Notes under the pieces: generated by a model | The model's input: only the letters and a program-made list of their open reading frames with translations | Told to the model about the DNA's origin: nothing | Database searches by the model: none | NCBI GenBank assembly: GCA_012965075.1 | Contig: DTSY01000039.1 | Coordinates: 25,726 to 39,702, forward strand | DNA length: 13,977 nt | From: Gammaproteobacteria bacterium | GTDB taxonomy: Bacteria > Pseudomonadota > Gammaproteobacteria > Magnimaribacterales > Magnimaribacteraceae | Reading direction: 5' to 3' | Part shown: positions 1-7,644 of the stretch, one piece after another | Layout of the letters: each line of letters opens with the position of its first letter | Numbering within the stretch: the stretch's first letter is position 1 | Made by a program: the position numbers and the translations under genes

Positions 1-226
1 GATGAAACTTTCCTACAACGTCACCTGAAGTCCTTACACTCTTCTTGTACTTAGCAGAAGAACTCAAACCCAATTCGGACATGGCATAAACTATTCTTCT
101 TTGTACAGGCTTGAGGCCATCACCAATATTGGGTAGCGCCCTATCTAAAATTACATACATTGAGTAATCTAGATAAGCCTGCTCAGTAAATTCACTTAAA
201 GGTAATTTTTCATTTTCTTTAACCAT
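1..226 (-). CDS. parC: DNA topoisomerase IV subunit A, N-terminal part (cut by window edge)
   Basis: ParC is the DNA-cleaving subunit of topoisomerase IV, which pairs with ParE to decatenate daughter chromosomes. Only the first 75 residues are in the window; the gene runs off the left edge. The start MVKENEKLPLSEFTEQAYLD and the stretch DRALPNIGDGLKPVQRRIVYAMSELGL match the ParC N-terminus closely, including the SAKYKKS element that follows. The quinolone-resistance region and the catalytic tyrosine lie beyond the edge. The ATG at 226-224 overlaps the end of parE by 8 bases, and its GGAGAT ribosome-binding site lies inside the last parE codons, so translation is probably coupled. GyrA is the alternative, but the neighbour is clearly ParE rather than GyrB. 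Confidence 0.95.
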   Translation of the reverse strand, partial: MVKENEKLPLSEFTEQAYLDYSMYVILDRALPNIGDGLKPVQRRIVYAMSELGLSSSAKYKKSVRTSGDVVGKFH

Positions 227-2105
227 TTGCTAAATCTCCTTTTTCTTCAAGCCACTCTTTTCTGGCACTAGCACCTTTTTTGGATAACAACATATTCATT
301 GTTTTTAAAGACTTATCGCCTTTCTTAACCGTTAATTGAATCAATCTTCTTGATCCAGGAATCATAGTTGTTTCTCTTAGCTGAGAAGCATTCATTTCTG
401 CTAACCCCTTGAAACGCTGAATTCCTATTTTTGTTTTCTTTTTTGTACTTTTTAATTTCTTAATCAATTCATCCTTTTCCTTATCGTCCAAGGCATAAAA
501 AACATCTTTACCTTGATCGATGCGATAAAGAGGAGGCATCGCTACATAGATTCTTCCACTTTCAACTAATGGCCTAAAATGTTTCAAAAATAAAGCACAG
601 AGAAGCGCGGCAATATGGTAACCGTCTGGATCAGCATCAGCTAAAATACAGACTTTGCCATATCTTAACTTGTCTAAATCATTTGAGCCTGGCTCCACAC
701 CTAAAGCTATAGAAATATTATGCACTTCTTGAGAACTTAGAATTTCTCCAGTTTCTACTTCCCAGGTATTCAATATCTTGCCGCCTAGAGGCATAACGGC
801 TTGGAAAGTTCTATCACGGGCCTGTTTTGCTGAACCCCCTGCGGAGTCTCCTTCTACTAAGAACAATTCCCCTTCTTCAAAATCATCTGTAGTGCAATCA
901 GTTAGCTTTCCAGGTAGCACAGGACCTGAAGTTATTTTTTTTCTGGTTACTTTTTTACTAGCCTGTTGTCTTTTTTGAGCATTGCTAATAGATAATTGAG
1001 CTATCTCTTCCCCCTCATCGGTATGCTGATTTAACCAGAGACTAAAGGCATCCTTTACGATGGTGGAAATAAATACTGTAACTTCTTTTGAAGAAAGTCT
1101 TTCTTTAGTTTGACCTGTAAATTGTGGTTCTTTCAATTTTGCTGACAGAACAGAACTGCAATTCACCCATATATCCTCAGCAGTCAATTTGACTCCTCTT
1201 GGAATGAGATTGCGGAAATCACAAAATTCTTTCAGTGCATCGGTTAAACCTGAACGTAGCCCATTAACATGTGTACCTCCTTGTATGGTGGGAATTAAAT
1301 TTACATAGCTTTCTGAAATAGGATTCTCAATACCTTGAACCCATTGGATAGCCCAAGTCATTCCACCGTCTTCTGTCATATGCTCTCCCTCGAAAGGCTC
1401 TAAAGGAATGAGCTCACCTCCTTTGTTACTATTTAGAAGATAAGCAGCTAACCCTTCCAGAAAACACCAACTCTCTTTATTCCCTGTAGATTCGTCTGTA
1501 AAAGTTATAGTTAAACCTGGACACAAAACAGCTTTGGCTTTTAAGGCTAAAATTAATTGATTAGCTGAAATTTTTACAGAATCAAAAAAGTTTGGATCAG
1601 GCCAGAAAGTTACTTTTGTTCCTGTATTTTTTTTACCTACTTTATCAACCTCTTTTAGGTCCTTAGATTTTTCACTATTCTTAAATTCTATTAAATACTT
1701 TTTTCCACCCCGTTTTATCTCAGCAGAAAGTTTACTGGAGAGAGCATTAACCACAGAAACACCTACTCCATGTAATCCTCCTGAAAACTTATAATCTGCA
1801 TGTGAGAATTTAGCACCTGCATGTAATCTAGAAAAAATTAACTCAACTCCAGGAATTCCTTCTTCAGGATGAATATCAACTGGCATCCCCCTGCCATTGT
1901 CAACCACACTTACAGAACCATCTTTATAAAGTTGAACATCTATTTTTGTCGCGTAACCGCTTAGTGCTTCATCTACGCTGTTGTCTATAACTTCTAATGC
2001 TAGGTGGTTAGGCCTTGAAGTCTCGGTATACATTCCGGGCCTCTTGCGAACCGGATCTAGTCCAGAAAGGACTTCAATAGATTCTGCGGTATATTCTCTA
2101 ACCAT
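219..2105 (-). CDS. parE: DNA topoisomerase IV subunit B (ATPase subunit)
   Basis: ParE supplies ATP hydrolysis and the TOPRIM metal site for topoisomerase IV. At 628 residues it has the usual length. The GHKL ATPase domain shows EVIDNSVDEAL (E38, N42) and DNGRGMPVD; RPGMYT and HGVGVSVVNALS follow the family. The TOPRIM domain shows FLVEGDSAGGSAKQARDR and ILADADPDGYH with its metal-binding acidic residues. The short length and the lack of the GyrB insert argue for ParE over GyrB. One oddity is RFKGLAEM near the C-terminus, where the family motif is RFKGLGEM. The start is supported by similarity from the first residues (VREYTAESIEVLSGLDPVRKRPGMY). No Shine-Dalgarno sequence is visible ahead of it, and a perfect TATAAT on this strand (2125-2120) lies only about 15 bases upstream, so the mRNA may be nearly leaderless. 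Confidence 0.97.
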   Translation of the reverse strand: MVREYTAESIEVLSGLDPVRKRPGMYTETSRPNHLALEVIDNSVDEALSGYATKIDVQLYKDGSVSVVDNGRGMPVDIHPEEGIPGVELIFSRLHAGAKFSHADYKFSGGLHGVGVSVVNALSSKLSAEIKRGGKKYLIEFKNSEKSKDLKEVDKVGKKNTGTKVTFWPDPNFFDSVKISANQLILALKAKAVLCPGLTITFTDESTGNKESWCFLEGLAAYLLNSNKGGELIPLEPFEGEHMTEDGGMTWAIQWVQGIENPISESYVNLIPTIQGGTHVNGLRSGLTDALKEFCDFRNLIPRGVKLTAEDIWVNCSSVLSAKLKEPQFTGQTKERLSSKEVTVFISTIVKDAFSLWLNQHTDEGEEIAQLSISNAQKRQQASKKVTRKKITSGPVLPGKLTDCTTDDFEEGELFLVEGDSAGGSAKQARDRTFQAVMPLGGKILNTWEVETGEILSSQEVHNISIALGVEPGSNDLDKLRYGKVCILADADPDGYHIAALLCALFLKHFRPLVESGRIYVAMPPLYRIDQGKDVFYALDDKEKDELIKKLKSTKKKTKIGIQRFKGLAEMNASQLRETTMIPGSRRLIQLTVKKGDKSLKTMNMLLSKKGASARKEWLEEKGDLANG

Positions 2106-2144
2106 TGAGGTTTTCGCGTATTATACAGGTAGTCAGTAAGGTAA
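2106..2144. promoter_or_regulatory. Compact divergent promoter between parE and the beta-propeller gene
   Basis: Only 39 bases separate the two divergent start codons. On the minus strand a perfect TATAAT (2125-2120) would start transcription about 8 bases ahead of parE, leaving almost no leader. On the plus strand the same AT block reads TATTAT (2119-2124). AAGG at 2138-2141 is a closely spaced ribosome-binding site for the plus-strand gene. No convincing -35 box is seen in either direction, and any -35 would have to lie inside the neighbouring gene. Which direction really uses the block is inference. Confidence 0.45.
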
Positions 2145-3200
2145 ATGTTGAAGAAATTATTTTTTACTTATTGTTTATTTTTACTTATCACAGGATTTGC
2201 TAAAGAAGGGAAAGAATTGGAAGTAAAGGTAGTCAAATGGGAGAAAGGCTTAATAATTCCCCCAGGAATATCCAAAGAAGTTGGTGATAACGTACAAGGG
2301 CCTTCTTTAATTAAGGTACCTGATTGGCTGGATAATCCCTTAGGTAAATATTACCTCTATTTTGCAGACCATAAAGGCAATCATATTAGGTTGGCCTATT
2401 CTGACCAGCTAAAAGGTCCTTGGAAAATTCATCCAGGCGGATCTTTAAAACTTTTGGAATCAAAGTTCCTTACAAAAATGCCAGATATCCCCGAAAACAT
2501 CGATGCTTCCAAATTTACCCTTAAAGGCTACAAACCACACCCCGATCAGGAACATGCTATACCAACAAGAATTGATGATATGACAATACCCCATATTGCT
2601 TCACCAGATGTTCACGTAGATGAAGACAACCAACAAATAATAATGTATTACCATGGGCTACAGGAATTCGGACGACAACAAACAAGAGTGGCTACCTCCA
2701 AAGACGGCTTACTCTTTTCAGCTAAAGATAAGATCGTGGGCTGGCCATACTTCAGAGTCTTTTTGTACAAAGAAAAAATCTACGCTATGTCTATGCCTGG
2801 AATCTTTTACGAAAGAGAAGGAAATATTGAAGATTTTGAAATAATCAACAGACTGTTTGATGACAACATGAGACATGCTGCTCTTTTAGTTTATCAAGAT
2901 ACTCTACTGATTTTCTTTTCTAATGTAGGTGACAATCCAGAAAGTATATTACTATCAAAAATAGACCTAAAAAAGGAACCCAAAGACTGGAAAGCTTCAA
3001 GTCCTATTGAGGTATTAAGACCTGAGAAAGAGTGGGAGGGAGGTAACCTGCCTCTTCAACCATCTTCAAGAAGTGCTATTAATATTCCTGTTAACCAAGT
3101 AAGGGACCCAGCAATTTTTATGGAAAAGGATAAGTTTTTTCTTCTCTACTCAGTTAGAGGAGAGAACGGTATAGCCATTGCCGATTTACTAATAAAATAG
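2145..3200 (+). CDS. Secreted glycoside-hydrolase-like beta-propeller protein
   Basis: This 351-residue protein starts with a signal peptide (KK, then LFFTYCLFLLITGFA, likely cleaved after residue 19), so it is exported to the periplasm or beyond. The mature part has repeated blade-like segments typical of the five-bladed propeller of GH43/GH32/GH130-like proteins: GPSLIKVPDWL then GKYYLYFADHKGNHIRLAYSDQLKGPW (about 51-93), HIASPDVHVDEDNQQIIMYYHG (about 150-171), RVATSKDGLLF, and near the C-terminus RDPAIFMEKDKFFLLYSVRG. Aspartates at the blade entries (SPDV, RDPA) are where these enzymes usually carry catalytic acids, but I cannot assign them with certainty. The substrate is unknown; binding or hydrolysis of an algal or cell-surface glycan would fit. 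It has no operon partner here. A lipoprotein is unlikely because no lipobox cysteine follows the signal. Confidence 0.7.
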   Translation: MLKKLFFTYCLFLLITGFAKEGKELEVKVVKWEKGLIIPPGISKEVGDNVQGPSLIKVPDWLDNPLGKYYLYFADHKGNHIRLAYSDQLKGPWKIHPGGSLKLLESKFLTKMPDIPENIDASKFTLKGYKPHPDQEHAIPTRIDDMTIPHIASPDVHVDEDNQQIIMYYHGLQEFGRQQTRVATSKDGLLFSAKDKIVGWPYFRVFLYKEKIYAMSMPGIFYEREGNIEDFEIINRLFDDNMRHAALLVYQDTLLIFFSNVGDNPESILLSKIDLKKEPKDWKASSPIEVLRPEKEWEGGNLPLQPSSRSAINIPVNQVRDPAIFMEKDKFFLLYSVRGENGIAIADLLIK

Positions 3201-3280
3201 CTAATTCTTAATTTTTGTAACCAGCTATCTTCAAAAAAGCCGATAAAATAAGTATTTTCACTATATATTCATAGTATTTA

Positions 3281-3309
3281 TTGCTATATATAGATATTAA
3301 TGATATACT
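3281..3309 (+). promoter_or_regulatory. Sigma-70-type promoter for the 49-residue membrane protein
   Basis: TTGCTA (3281-3286) and TATACT (3304-3309) are separated by exactly 17 bases, placing the transcription start near 3316, about 30 bases ahead of the ATG at 3347. The spacer and flanks are very AT-rich and include the self-palindrome CTATATATAG (3284-3293). The spacing and both boxes are visible in the sequence; activity is inferred. Confidence 0.55.
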
Positions 3310-3346
3310 GAATTTTAATAAAAACTAAAACTTTAAGCACAATAAA

Positions 3347-3496
3347 ATGACAAATTTATCTTTAAGAGAAAAACATAAATCTAGAGTTGGACCTGTAGAT
3401 TACAAGAGAAACTACAGAGCAAAAAGAGATGGAGATAGAGCTACTTGGTTAATTTTTATTTCTATGCTTGTCTCAGTGGTATTTATGATTTCTTAA
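3347..3496 (+). CDS. Small single-span membrane protein, 49 residues
   Basis: I do not recognise this protein. It opens at ATG 3347 behind a good promoter and closes at TAA 3494-3496. Residues 1-33 are strongly basic (ten Lys/Arg against four Asp/Glu, with segments such as REKHKSRV and KRNYRAKRDGDR), and residues 34-49 (WLIFISMLVSVVFMIS) form one hydrophobic helix ending at the C-terminus. By the positive-inside rule the N-terminal part should sit in the cytoplasm, a tail-anchored layout. The abrupt change from basic to hydrophobic and the ordinary codon use make a chance ORF unlikely. The Shine-Dalgarno match is weak. It may be co-transcribed with the ORF starting at 3503, 6 bases further on. 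The basic part could bind nucleic acid, lipid head groups or a protein partner, but the sequence does not say which. Confidence 0.6.
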   Translation: MTNLSLREKHKSRVGPVDYKRNYRAKRDGDRATWLIFISMLVSVVFMIS

Positions 3497-3502
3497 ATAT
3501 AG

Positions 3503-3703
3503 GTGAAAGTATACGTTTGGCTAATTCTTTTTGTGCCTTTGTTGATGAGGCTTCTGCCTTTGGATCTTCTTTCTATACACCTGGATCAGGGTTCAGGGCA
3601 ATCCGCTCAGCGTCATCGGATCGACAGTACACACATAACCTATGTTCCTGTGAAAATAGAGTTTGGGGATGTAGCTTCTTATAGCGTGGGCACTCTATAT
3701 TAG
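3503..3703 (+). CDS. Possible small exported or membrane-anchored protein (GTG start)
   Basis: This doubtful 66-codon ORF starts at a GTG 6 bases after the stop of the 49-residue gene, with TAGG immediately ahead. Its first 20 or so residues are hydrophobic (VYVWLILFVPLLMRLLPLDLL), like a signal anchor. The remainder is polar, with RHRIDSTHITYVPVKIEFGDVASYS alternating in a way that could form beta strands. Its position and the hydrophobic N-terminus speak for a real second gene in a two-gene unit. The weak start and the lack of any recognised family speak against it. Overlapping ORFs in other frames look less protein-like. Confidence 0.35.
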   Translation: MKVYVWLILFVPLLMRLLPLDLLSIHLDQGSGQSAQRHRIDSTHITYVPVKIEFGDVASYSVGTLY

Positions 3704-3713
3704 GCACCGCGCT
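3683..3713 (+). terminator. Weak hairpin at the end of the small-gene unit
   Basis: AGCGTGG (3683-3689) can pair with CCGCGCT (3707-3713) across a 17-base loop, with one G-T pair, followed by CATTTTA. The stem overlaps the stop codon of the 3503 ORF and lies in a locally GC-richer patch. The long loop and short T run make it a poor rho-independent terminator. The remaining bases up to 3778 show nothing I can name. Confidence 0.2.
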
Positions 3714-3778
3714 CATTTTAAAGACTAGATTCAATTATTTATCTTCCTTCCTAAAATACTACTGTAATTTAAGTTAAA

Positions 3779-4228
3779 TTAACTCTTTAAAACTGCAAGT
3801 AAATGACTAACCTTTCTATGGCTGTGCATAATTCTTAATATTTTCCAAATTTCTTTTAGGGCCTCTGGGTTAGATTCTTTTTCAAAATAGGCCTGAGTTT
3901 TTACTAAAGTCCCTCTGAGTTCTTGATTGAGCTCATCAAGGGCAGAGATATCATATTTAGGCCTCTTAACTTTTATTAAAAGATCTATTTCCTGAATTAA
4001 GACTCTATCAATTATTTTTCTAGAATATTTCTTTAGAAAAGTTTTAATCAATTTATTTTGCTCAATAAGGTTATCTGCTGCTTTATCTAGATCCATAGAG
4101 GCCATAAGAAGCAAAGTACCCCATGAATTCAGCCTTGATTGTTCATATTCATCTTGTAAAAGAGGAGAAAATCTTTGAATTAGCTCTTGGGCTAATGTTA
4201 TTAAAGCTGTATTTATCTCTGGCTTCAT
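3779..4228 (-). CDS. Uncharacterised 149-residue helical protein, last gene of the P450 operon
   Basis: I do not recognise a named family. The protein has no signal peptide or membrane span and reads as an all-helical soluble protein with heptad-like Leu/Ile spacing (for example DKAADNLIEQNKLIKTFLKKYSRKIIDRVLIQEIDLLI, about 48-85, and the C-terminal KEIWKILRIMHSHRKVSHLLAVLKS). It starts 4 bases after the stop of the kinase-like gene, so the two are surely co-transcribed and perhaps partners. Small helical proteins (from memory, the DUF6285 group) often sit next to this class of phosphotransferase, but I do not see enough similarity to claim membership. It could be an accessory subunit of the kinase-like protein. 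Confidence 0.75.
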   Translation of the reverse strand: MKPEINTALITLAQELIQRFSPLLQDEYEQSRLNSWGTLLLMASMDLDKAADNLIEQNKLIKTFLKKYSRKIIDRVLIQEIDLLIKVKRPKYDISALDELNQELRGTLVKTQAYFEKESNPEALKEIWKILRIMHSHRKVSHLLAVLKS

Positions 4229-4232
4229 AAGG

Positions 4233-5252
4233 CTACAATAAATTTTCCAGCTTATTTAAAATAATTTCAGTATGTATATCTCCTGGTAACCAAGCAGAAA
4301 AGAGATTAACTGGGTCTGAATTCTTACCTGTTGAAAATTCATGCCCTGCAGATATCCAAATTGCTAACCCTTTAACACATGCAAAAAGTTCCCACCAAAG
4401 TAATGAGTCTTCATCTATTTCTATTTGGCTTTCTTGAGTCCATATTCCTAAGGCCTCTTTTCTTGGTATCAAATAAGCCGGTGTTTCTTTTTTTTCCCAG
4501 CACCAAATTTCTGACAAGGCCCATCCCAAGTCTTCTAACGGATCACCTATATGAGCCATTTCCCAATCTAAGATTCCTGTTACGTGCTTGCCTTCAAATA
4601 AAAAATTTCCGTTTCGATAATCGCCATGGACAATACTTAGTCTTGAAGCTGGCAATGGTTTGGATCTAAACAATTCTCTTATTGCTGCTTCTAATATCGG
4701 CTCTATCCCAATGGAATCCTTACGGATAACATTTACCCAGTAATTTAATTCTTTTGTACAACAGTCATTTTTATTTTTATTCGGCAAGAGCTTATTTAAG
4801 TTTGAGCTGTCTAGATCACGGGATGCAATCTTGCCGAGAATCTTCCAAAACTGTTCTCCTATCTCGGCTTGGTAAGGGTTGTAAGCCTCTTTATCAAAAG
4901 GACTAGCAACAACACCTGAAAGTTCTTCCATAACAAGAAAAGGAGCACCTAGCTTATCTGAAGATTCTTCAAGGACTATTAGTTTAGGAACTGGTACTTC
5001 AGTATCTTGGAAATCAGAATAGGCAACATATTCTGTTTTTTGATCTGTTTCTATTAACGAACTGTCCTGAGTTCTACGATAGATAAAATTTTGAGATTTC
5101 TTTTCTTCATCTTGTAGTTTTACGCGATAAGTTTCTCTTGATGCTCCACCAAAAATTCTATGAATTGATAAAAATTTGAATTGTTGATTTAGCTTTGATG
5201 ATAGGAAATCTGAAAACTCTTGTCCTAGAATATTAGTTGCATTTTCTTCCAT
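4233..5252 (-). CDS. Aminoglycoside-phosphotransferase-like small-molecule kinase (ACAD10/11-kinase type)
   Basis: This is a 339-residue member of the APH/choline-kinase-like fold. The N-terminal lobe shows FGGASRETYRV (glycine loop, about 34-44), FIYRR (about 56-60) in the nucleotide-lysine region, and PFLVMEELSG as the hinge. The catalytic loop is HGDYRNGNFLF (209-219), followed by the metal-binding ILDWEMAHIGDPLEDLGWAL (227-246), with DWE in place of the DFG of protein kinases. This form is typical of phosphotransferases found beside acyl-CoA dehydrogenases and lipid-degradation genes; in eukaryotic ACAD10/11 the related domain phosphorylates a hydroxyacyl-CoA. It is unlikely to be a drug-resistance enzyme. 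It starts 3 bases after the upstream gene's stop. Phosphorylation of a hydroxyl introduced by the neighbouring P450 is an attractive but unproven role. Confidence 0.85.
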   Translation of the reverse strand: MEENATNILGQEFSDFLSSKLNQQFKFLSIHRIFGGASRETYRVKLQDEEKKSQNFIYRRTQDSSLIETDQKTEYVAYSDFQDTEVPVPKLIVLEESSDKLGAPFLVMEELSGVVASPFDKEAYNPYQAEIGEQFWKILGKIASRDLDSSNLNKLLPNKNKNDCCTKELNYWVNVIRKDSIGIEPILEAAIRELFRSKPLPASRLSIVHGDYRNGNFLFEGKHVTGILDWEMAHIGDPLEDLGWALSEIWCWEKKETPAYLIPRKEALGIWTQESQIEIDEDSLLWWELFACVKGLAIWISAGHEFSTGKNSDPVNLFSAWLPGDIHTEIILNKLENLL

Positions 5253-5255
5253 AAA

Positions 5256-6344
5256 TCATTCTGCTCTATCGAGAATGTCTAGAAAATTACTGGGTTTATG
5301 TTTCCCAATTATCAACTGCTCTAACACGCCCATTCCTTCAACTTCAATTCCCTCTTCAATAAGGATTATTTTGCTGATTGCCTGGATATGTAGAAAGGGA
5401 GGATCGTGAGGATCATCTTTGAGATCATAATAGTCATAGTGACTCTCATCTTCTCCTTTAAATTGACCGTGGCCCCATTCAGGGTGCATGTATCCAAGAC
5501 CACACATGAACATGCTATATTTTGGTTCAATTATCATCTCAATTTTAGATCCATTGTCTTTTTCTGCTCTAAAATTAGCTTTGGAAATTCTTCGGGTTCC
5601 GGATTCATAACTAACTTTTTTAGAAAGATTTCTTAAAGTAATTGTGTTTTTTTGTTGTATAAAAGAATGACTATTTGAATTTCCTTCTTCGTCGTCTAAA
5701 AAGAAGGCATGACTGGCAGATTGTTCAAAGTTTGCTGGACACCAAAGCCAATAGAACTGTGGATCTTCACGGGGCACCATGGGTTGTGTATCAGAAGAGC
5801 CCACTGGTCTAATTCCCCAAGATCTATCTCTAGAACCCATGAAGATTTCAGGTTTTACAATTATTTCCTTCCCTTTGAAGTTTAAACTTCCCTCCCATCT
5901 TCCTTGTTGAGTCATTCTGGTGCTATCCATATAAATTCTTGGGCCTGATTTAGTAGTAAGTCTTGGTTCTTGAATAGCCTCAAACCTGGAATTAAAAGTT
6001 AAGTCCGCTTTAAAACTCCTTTTCTTGTCGTCCATCAAAACCCTCAATTTTTTTAATGGCTCTAGAACCTGTATTTCTAAAGCGCCAACTTTAGTATTTA
6101 ATCTCTCTAAATCTAGTATTCTTGAATATCTATAATTGTGCTGTACGCCTTCATGAATAAAAACAAAAGAGCCATCCATAATATTCAAGTTAGGGTATAA
6201 ACAAAGTGCTACTGCAAAAAAGATATCTCCTTCTTGGTTATACCCATTAAAAAAATACCTGTCATAGAAATTTCTTTCACTTCCCACTTCAGAAACAGGT
6301 ATGGGAAGTTGGTGAATAGGATAATCGTCAGCCTTAGTTAACAT
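5256..6344 (-). CDS. CrtC/AttH-like lipocalin-fold protein of unknown function
   Basis: This 362-residue protein has no signal peptide. Its pattern of two beta-rich halves around a central GSRDRSWGIRP motif (170-180), followed by FYWLWCPANFEQS, resembles the hydroxyneurosporene-hydratase/AttH-like group and the families that I recall as DUF7064/DUF7065. Those proteins bind or alter hydrophobic lipids and often sit beside P450 or phosphotransferase genes. The first half (8-120) holds repeated strand-like segments such as GDIFFAVALCLYP and HNYRYSRILDL. The second half ends with GHGQFKGEDESHYDYYDLKDDP and HIQAISKIILIEEGIEVEGMGVLEQLIIG. It starts 10 bases after the P450 stop with TAAGGG as ribosome-binding site. 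An enzymatic role (hydratase or isomerase) or a lipid-carrier role are both possible. Confidence 0.65.
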   Translation of the reverse strand: MLTKADDYPIHQLPIPVSEVGSERNFYDRYFFNGYNQEGDIFFAVALCLYPNLNIMDGSFVFIHEGVQHNYRYSRILDLERLNTKVGALEIQVLEPLKKLRVLMDDKKRSFKADLTFNSRFEAIQEPRLTTKSGPRIYMDSTRMTQQGRWEGSLNFKGKEIIVKPEIFMGSRDRSWGIRPVGSSDTQPMVPREDPQFYWLWCPANFEQSASHAFFLDDEEGNSNSHSFIQQKNTITLRNLSKKVSYESGTRRISKANFRAEKDNGSKIEMIIEPKYSMFMCGLGYMHPEWGHGQFKGEDESHYDYYDLKDDPHDPPFLHIQAISKIILIEEGIEVEGMGVLEQLIIGKHKPSNFLDILDRAE

Positions 6345-6354
6345 TAACCCTTAC

Positions 6355-7638
6355 TTAGATTTTTACTTTTAGATGAGAGATTCCATTAAGAAAGTTTGAA
6401 GGTACTCTTGTTGGCTTAGAAATCGCTTCAATGTTAGGGAAGCGGCCTAAAAGCTCTTCATAAAGAACTCTTATTTGCATCTGCCCTAACCTATTTCCTA
6501 AACAAAGATGCTCTCCAGCTCCAAATGCTATGTGTTTTTTTGCGTCCTCTCTATCCACTTTAAAAAGGTGAGAATCTTCAAAAACTTCTTCATCTCTATT
6601 CGCAGATCCATACCACATAACAACTTTCTCTCCTTTCTTTATTGGTTGACCTCTTATTTCAGTATCGCAGGCTGCGGTTCTTCTCATGTAAATTACTGAA
6701 CTTACCCAACGAAGCATTTCATCGGTTGCGTTTGAAAAGAGATCAGGATCTTGAATTAGTTTTAATTTTTCAGCTGGATTTTCAGTTAACGCTATTAATC
6801 CACCCGTTAAGGTATTTCTAGTTGTTTCATTCCCAGCTATAACCATTAAAAGAAAAAAGCCATCTAATAATTCTGGTGGCAACCCATCTCCTTCAACCTT
6901 TGAATTAGCAACTACACTCATTAAATCATCGGTTGGATTTTTTCGCCTTTCTTCAATCATGTCTCGACCCATTTTGAAGAGTTCCATATAGCTTACCCAT
7001 ACTTTTAAAGCATTTTCAGAATGTTTACTATCTGCTCCCGCTGCCTTTTGAGCGTCGTTAAGGTTGCCCATCTGTGAAGAAGCGTCAGTCAAATTATTTA
7101 CAATATCTCTTACCTTTTGCCTTTGAGACTCTTCAATTCCCATCATCTCGCACAATACCCACAAAGGTATTTTTTCTGCTATCTCAGTTACAAAATCGAA
7201 CTCCTTTTTATCAGCTAGTCCATCAAGAATTTCCTTAATTTTATTTCTGAGTCCTTCTTCAAACTCTCTGATTGATTTAGGGCTAAATCTGGGTGAAACC
7301 ATTTTTCTGTACACTTGATGTTGAGGCGGATCCATCGCAATCATATTGCCTACTAATGCCGCTGTGGCTACTGGATCTCCTTGCTCAGGATCTCCGTAAG
7401 ACATAAGAATTCCTGGTGTGGCTGAGGAGAAAGTCTTTGGATCTTTTGAAACTCTTACTATGTCTTCATGTTTAGTTAAAGCCCAAAACCCATTCTCAAA
7501 AGGCAAATATTCTTCGTGCCAATAGACTGGAGCTTCTTTCCTTAATCTGGTGAAAATATCATTAGGCTGACCATTTTGAAAAGTTTCCCAGCGGTCTAAT
7601 TCACATACTTGACCTATGTCGTAAACTGGTTTTGACAT
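6355..7638 (-). CDS. Cytochrome P450, CYP125/124/142-like (steroid or branched-lipid hydroxylase type)
   Basis: This complete soluble bacterial P450 of 427 residues carries the I-helix oxygen-activation motif AGNETT (268-273), the K-helix ExxR as EMLR (307-310), and the haem loop FGAGEHLCLG (372-381) with Cys379 as thiolate ligand. DPPQHQVYRKMVSPRFSP (103-120) is the usual C-helix region. The stretch RRTAACDTEIRGQPIKKGEKVVMWYGSANRD and the C-terminal LNGISHLKV resemble the mycobacterial CYP125/CYP142/CYP124 group, which oxidise the side chain of sterols and methyl-branched lipids. Substrate is therefore inferred as steroid, terpenoid or branched fatty acid. No ferredoxin or ferredoxin reductase is encoded here, so redox partners must be elsewhere. 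It starts 6 bases after the peroxiredoxin stop without a clear Shine-Dalgarno sequence. Confidence 0.95.
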   Translation of the reverse strand: MSKPVYDIGQVCELDRWETFQNGQPNDIFTRLRKEAPVYWHEEYLPFENGFWALTKHEDIVRVSKDPKTFSSATPGILMSYGDPEQGDPVATAALVGNMIAMDPPQHQVYRKMVSPRFSPKSIREFEEGLRNKIKEILDGLADKKEFDFVTEIAEKIPLWVLCEMMGIEESQRQKVRDIVNNLTDASSQMGNLNDAQKAAGADSKHSENALKVWVSYMELFKMGRDMIEERRKNPTDDLMSVVANSKVEGDGLPPELLDGFFLLMVIAGNETTRNTLTGGLIALTENPAEKLKLIQDPDLFSNATDEMLRWVSSVIYMRRTAACDTEIRGQPIKKGEKVVMWYGSANRDEEVFEDSHLFKVDREDAKKHIAFGAGEHLCLGNRLGQMQIRVLYEELLGRFPNIEAISKPTRVPSNFLNGISHLKVKI

Positions 7639-7644
7639 AGTTAA

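Noticed and set aside
3261..3293. Repeated CTATATA elements
   Set aside because: Low-complexity AT-rich promoter DNA, too short and irregular to count as a repeat array.
3445..3684. Plus-strand ORF of 79 codons
   Set aside because: It overlaps both the 49-residue gene and the GTG ORF in another frame, and is rich in Ser, Cys and Phe with no order; most likely a shadow.
3772..3784. Palindrome AGTTAAATTAACT at the end of the P450 operon
   Set aside because: It is made only of short AT-rich arms without a T run or GC stem, so it is neither a terminator nor a convincing operator; it overlaps a stop codon by chance.
4233..5252. Antibiotic-resistance aminoglycoside phosphotransferase
   Set aside because: Although the fold is the same, the HGDYRNGN and DWEMAHIGDP forms and the lipid-metabolism setting point to the broad ACAD-linked kinase group and not to a resistance enzyme.
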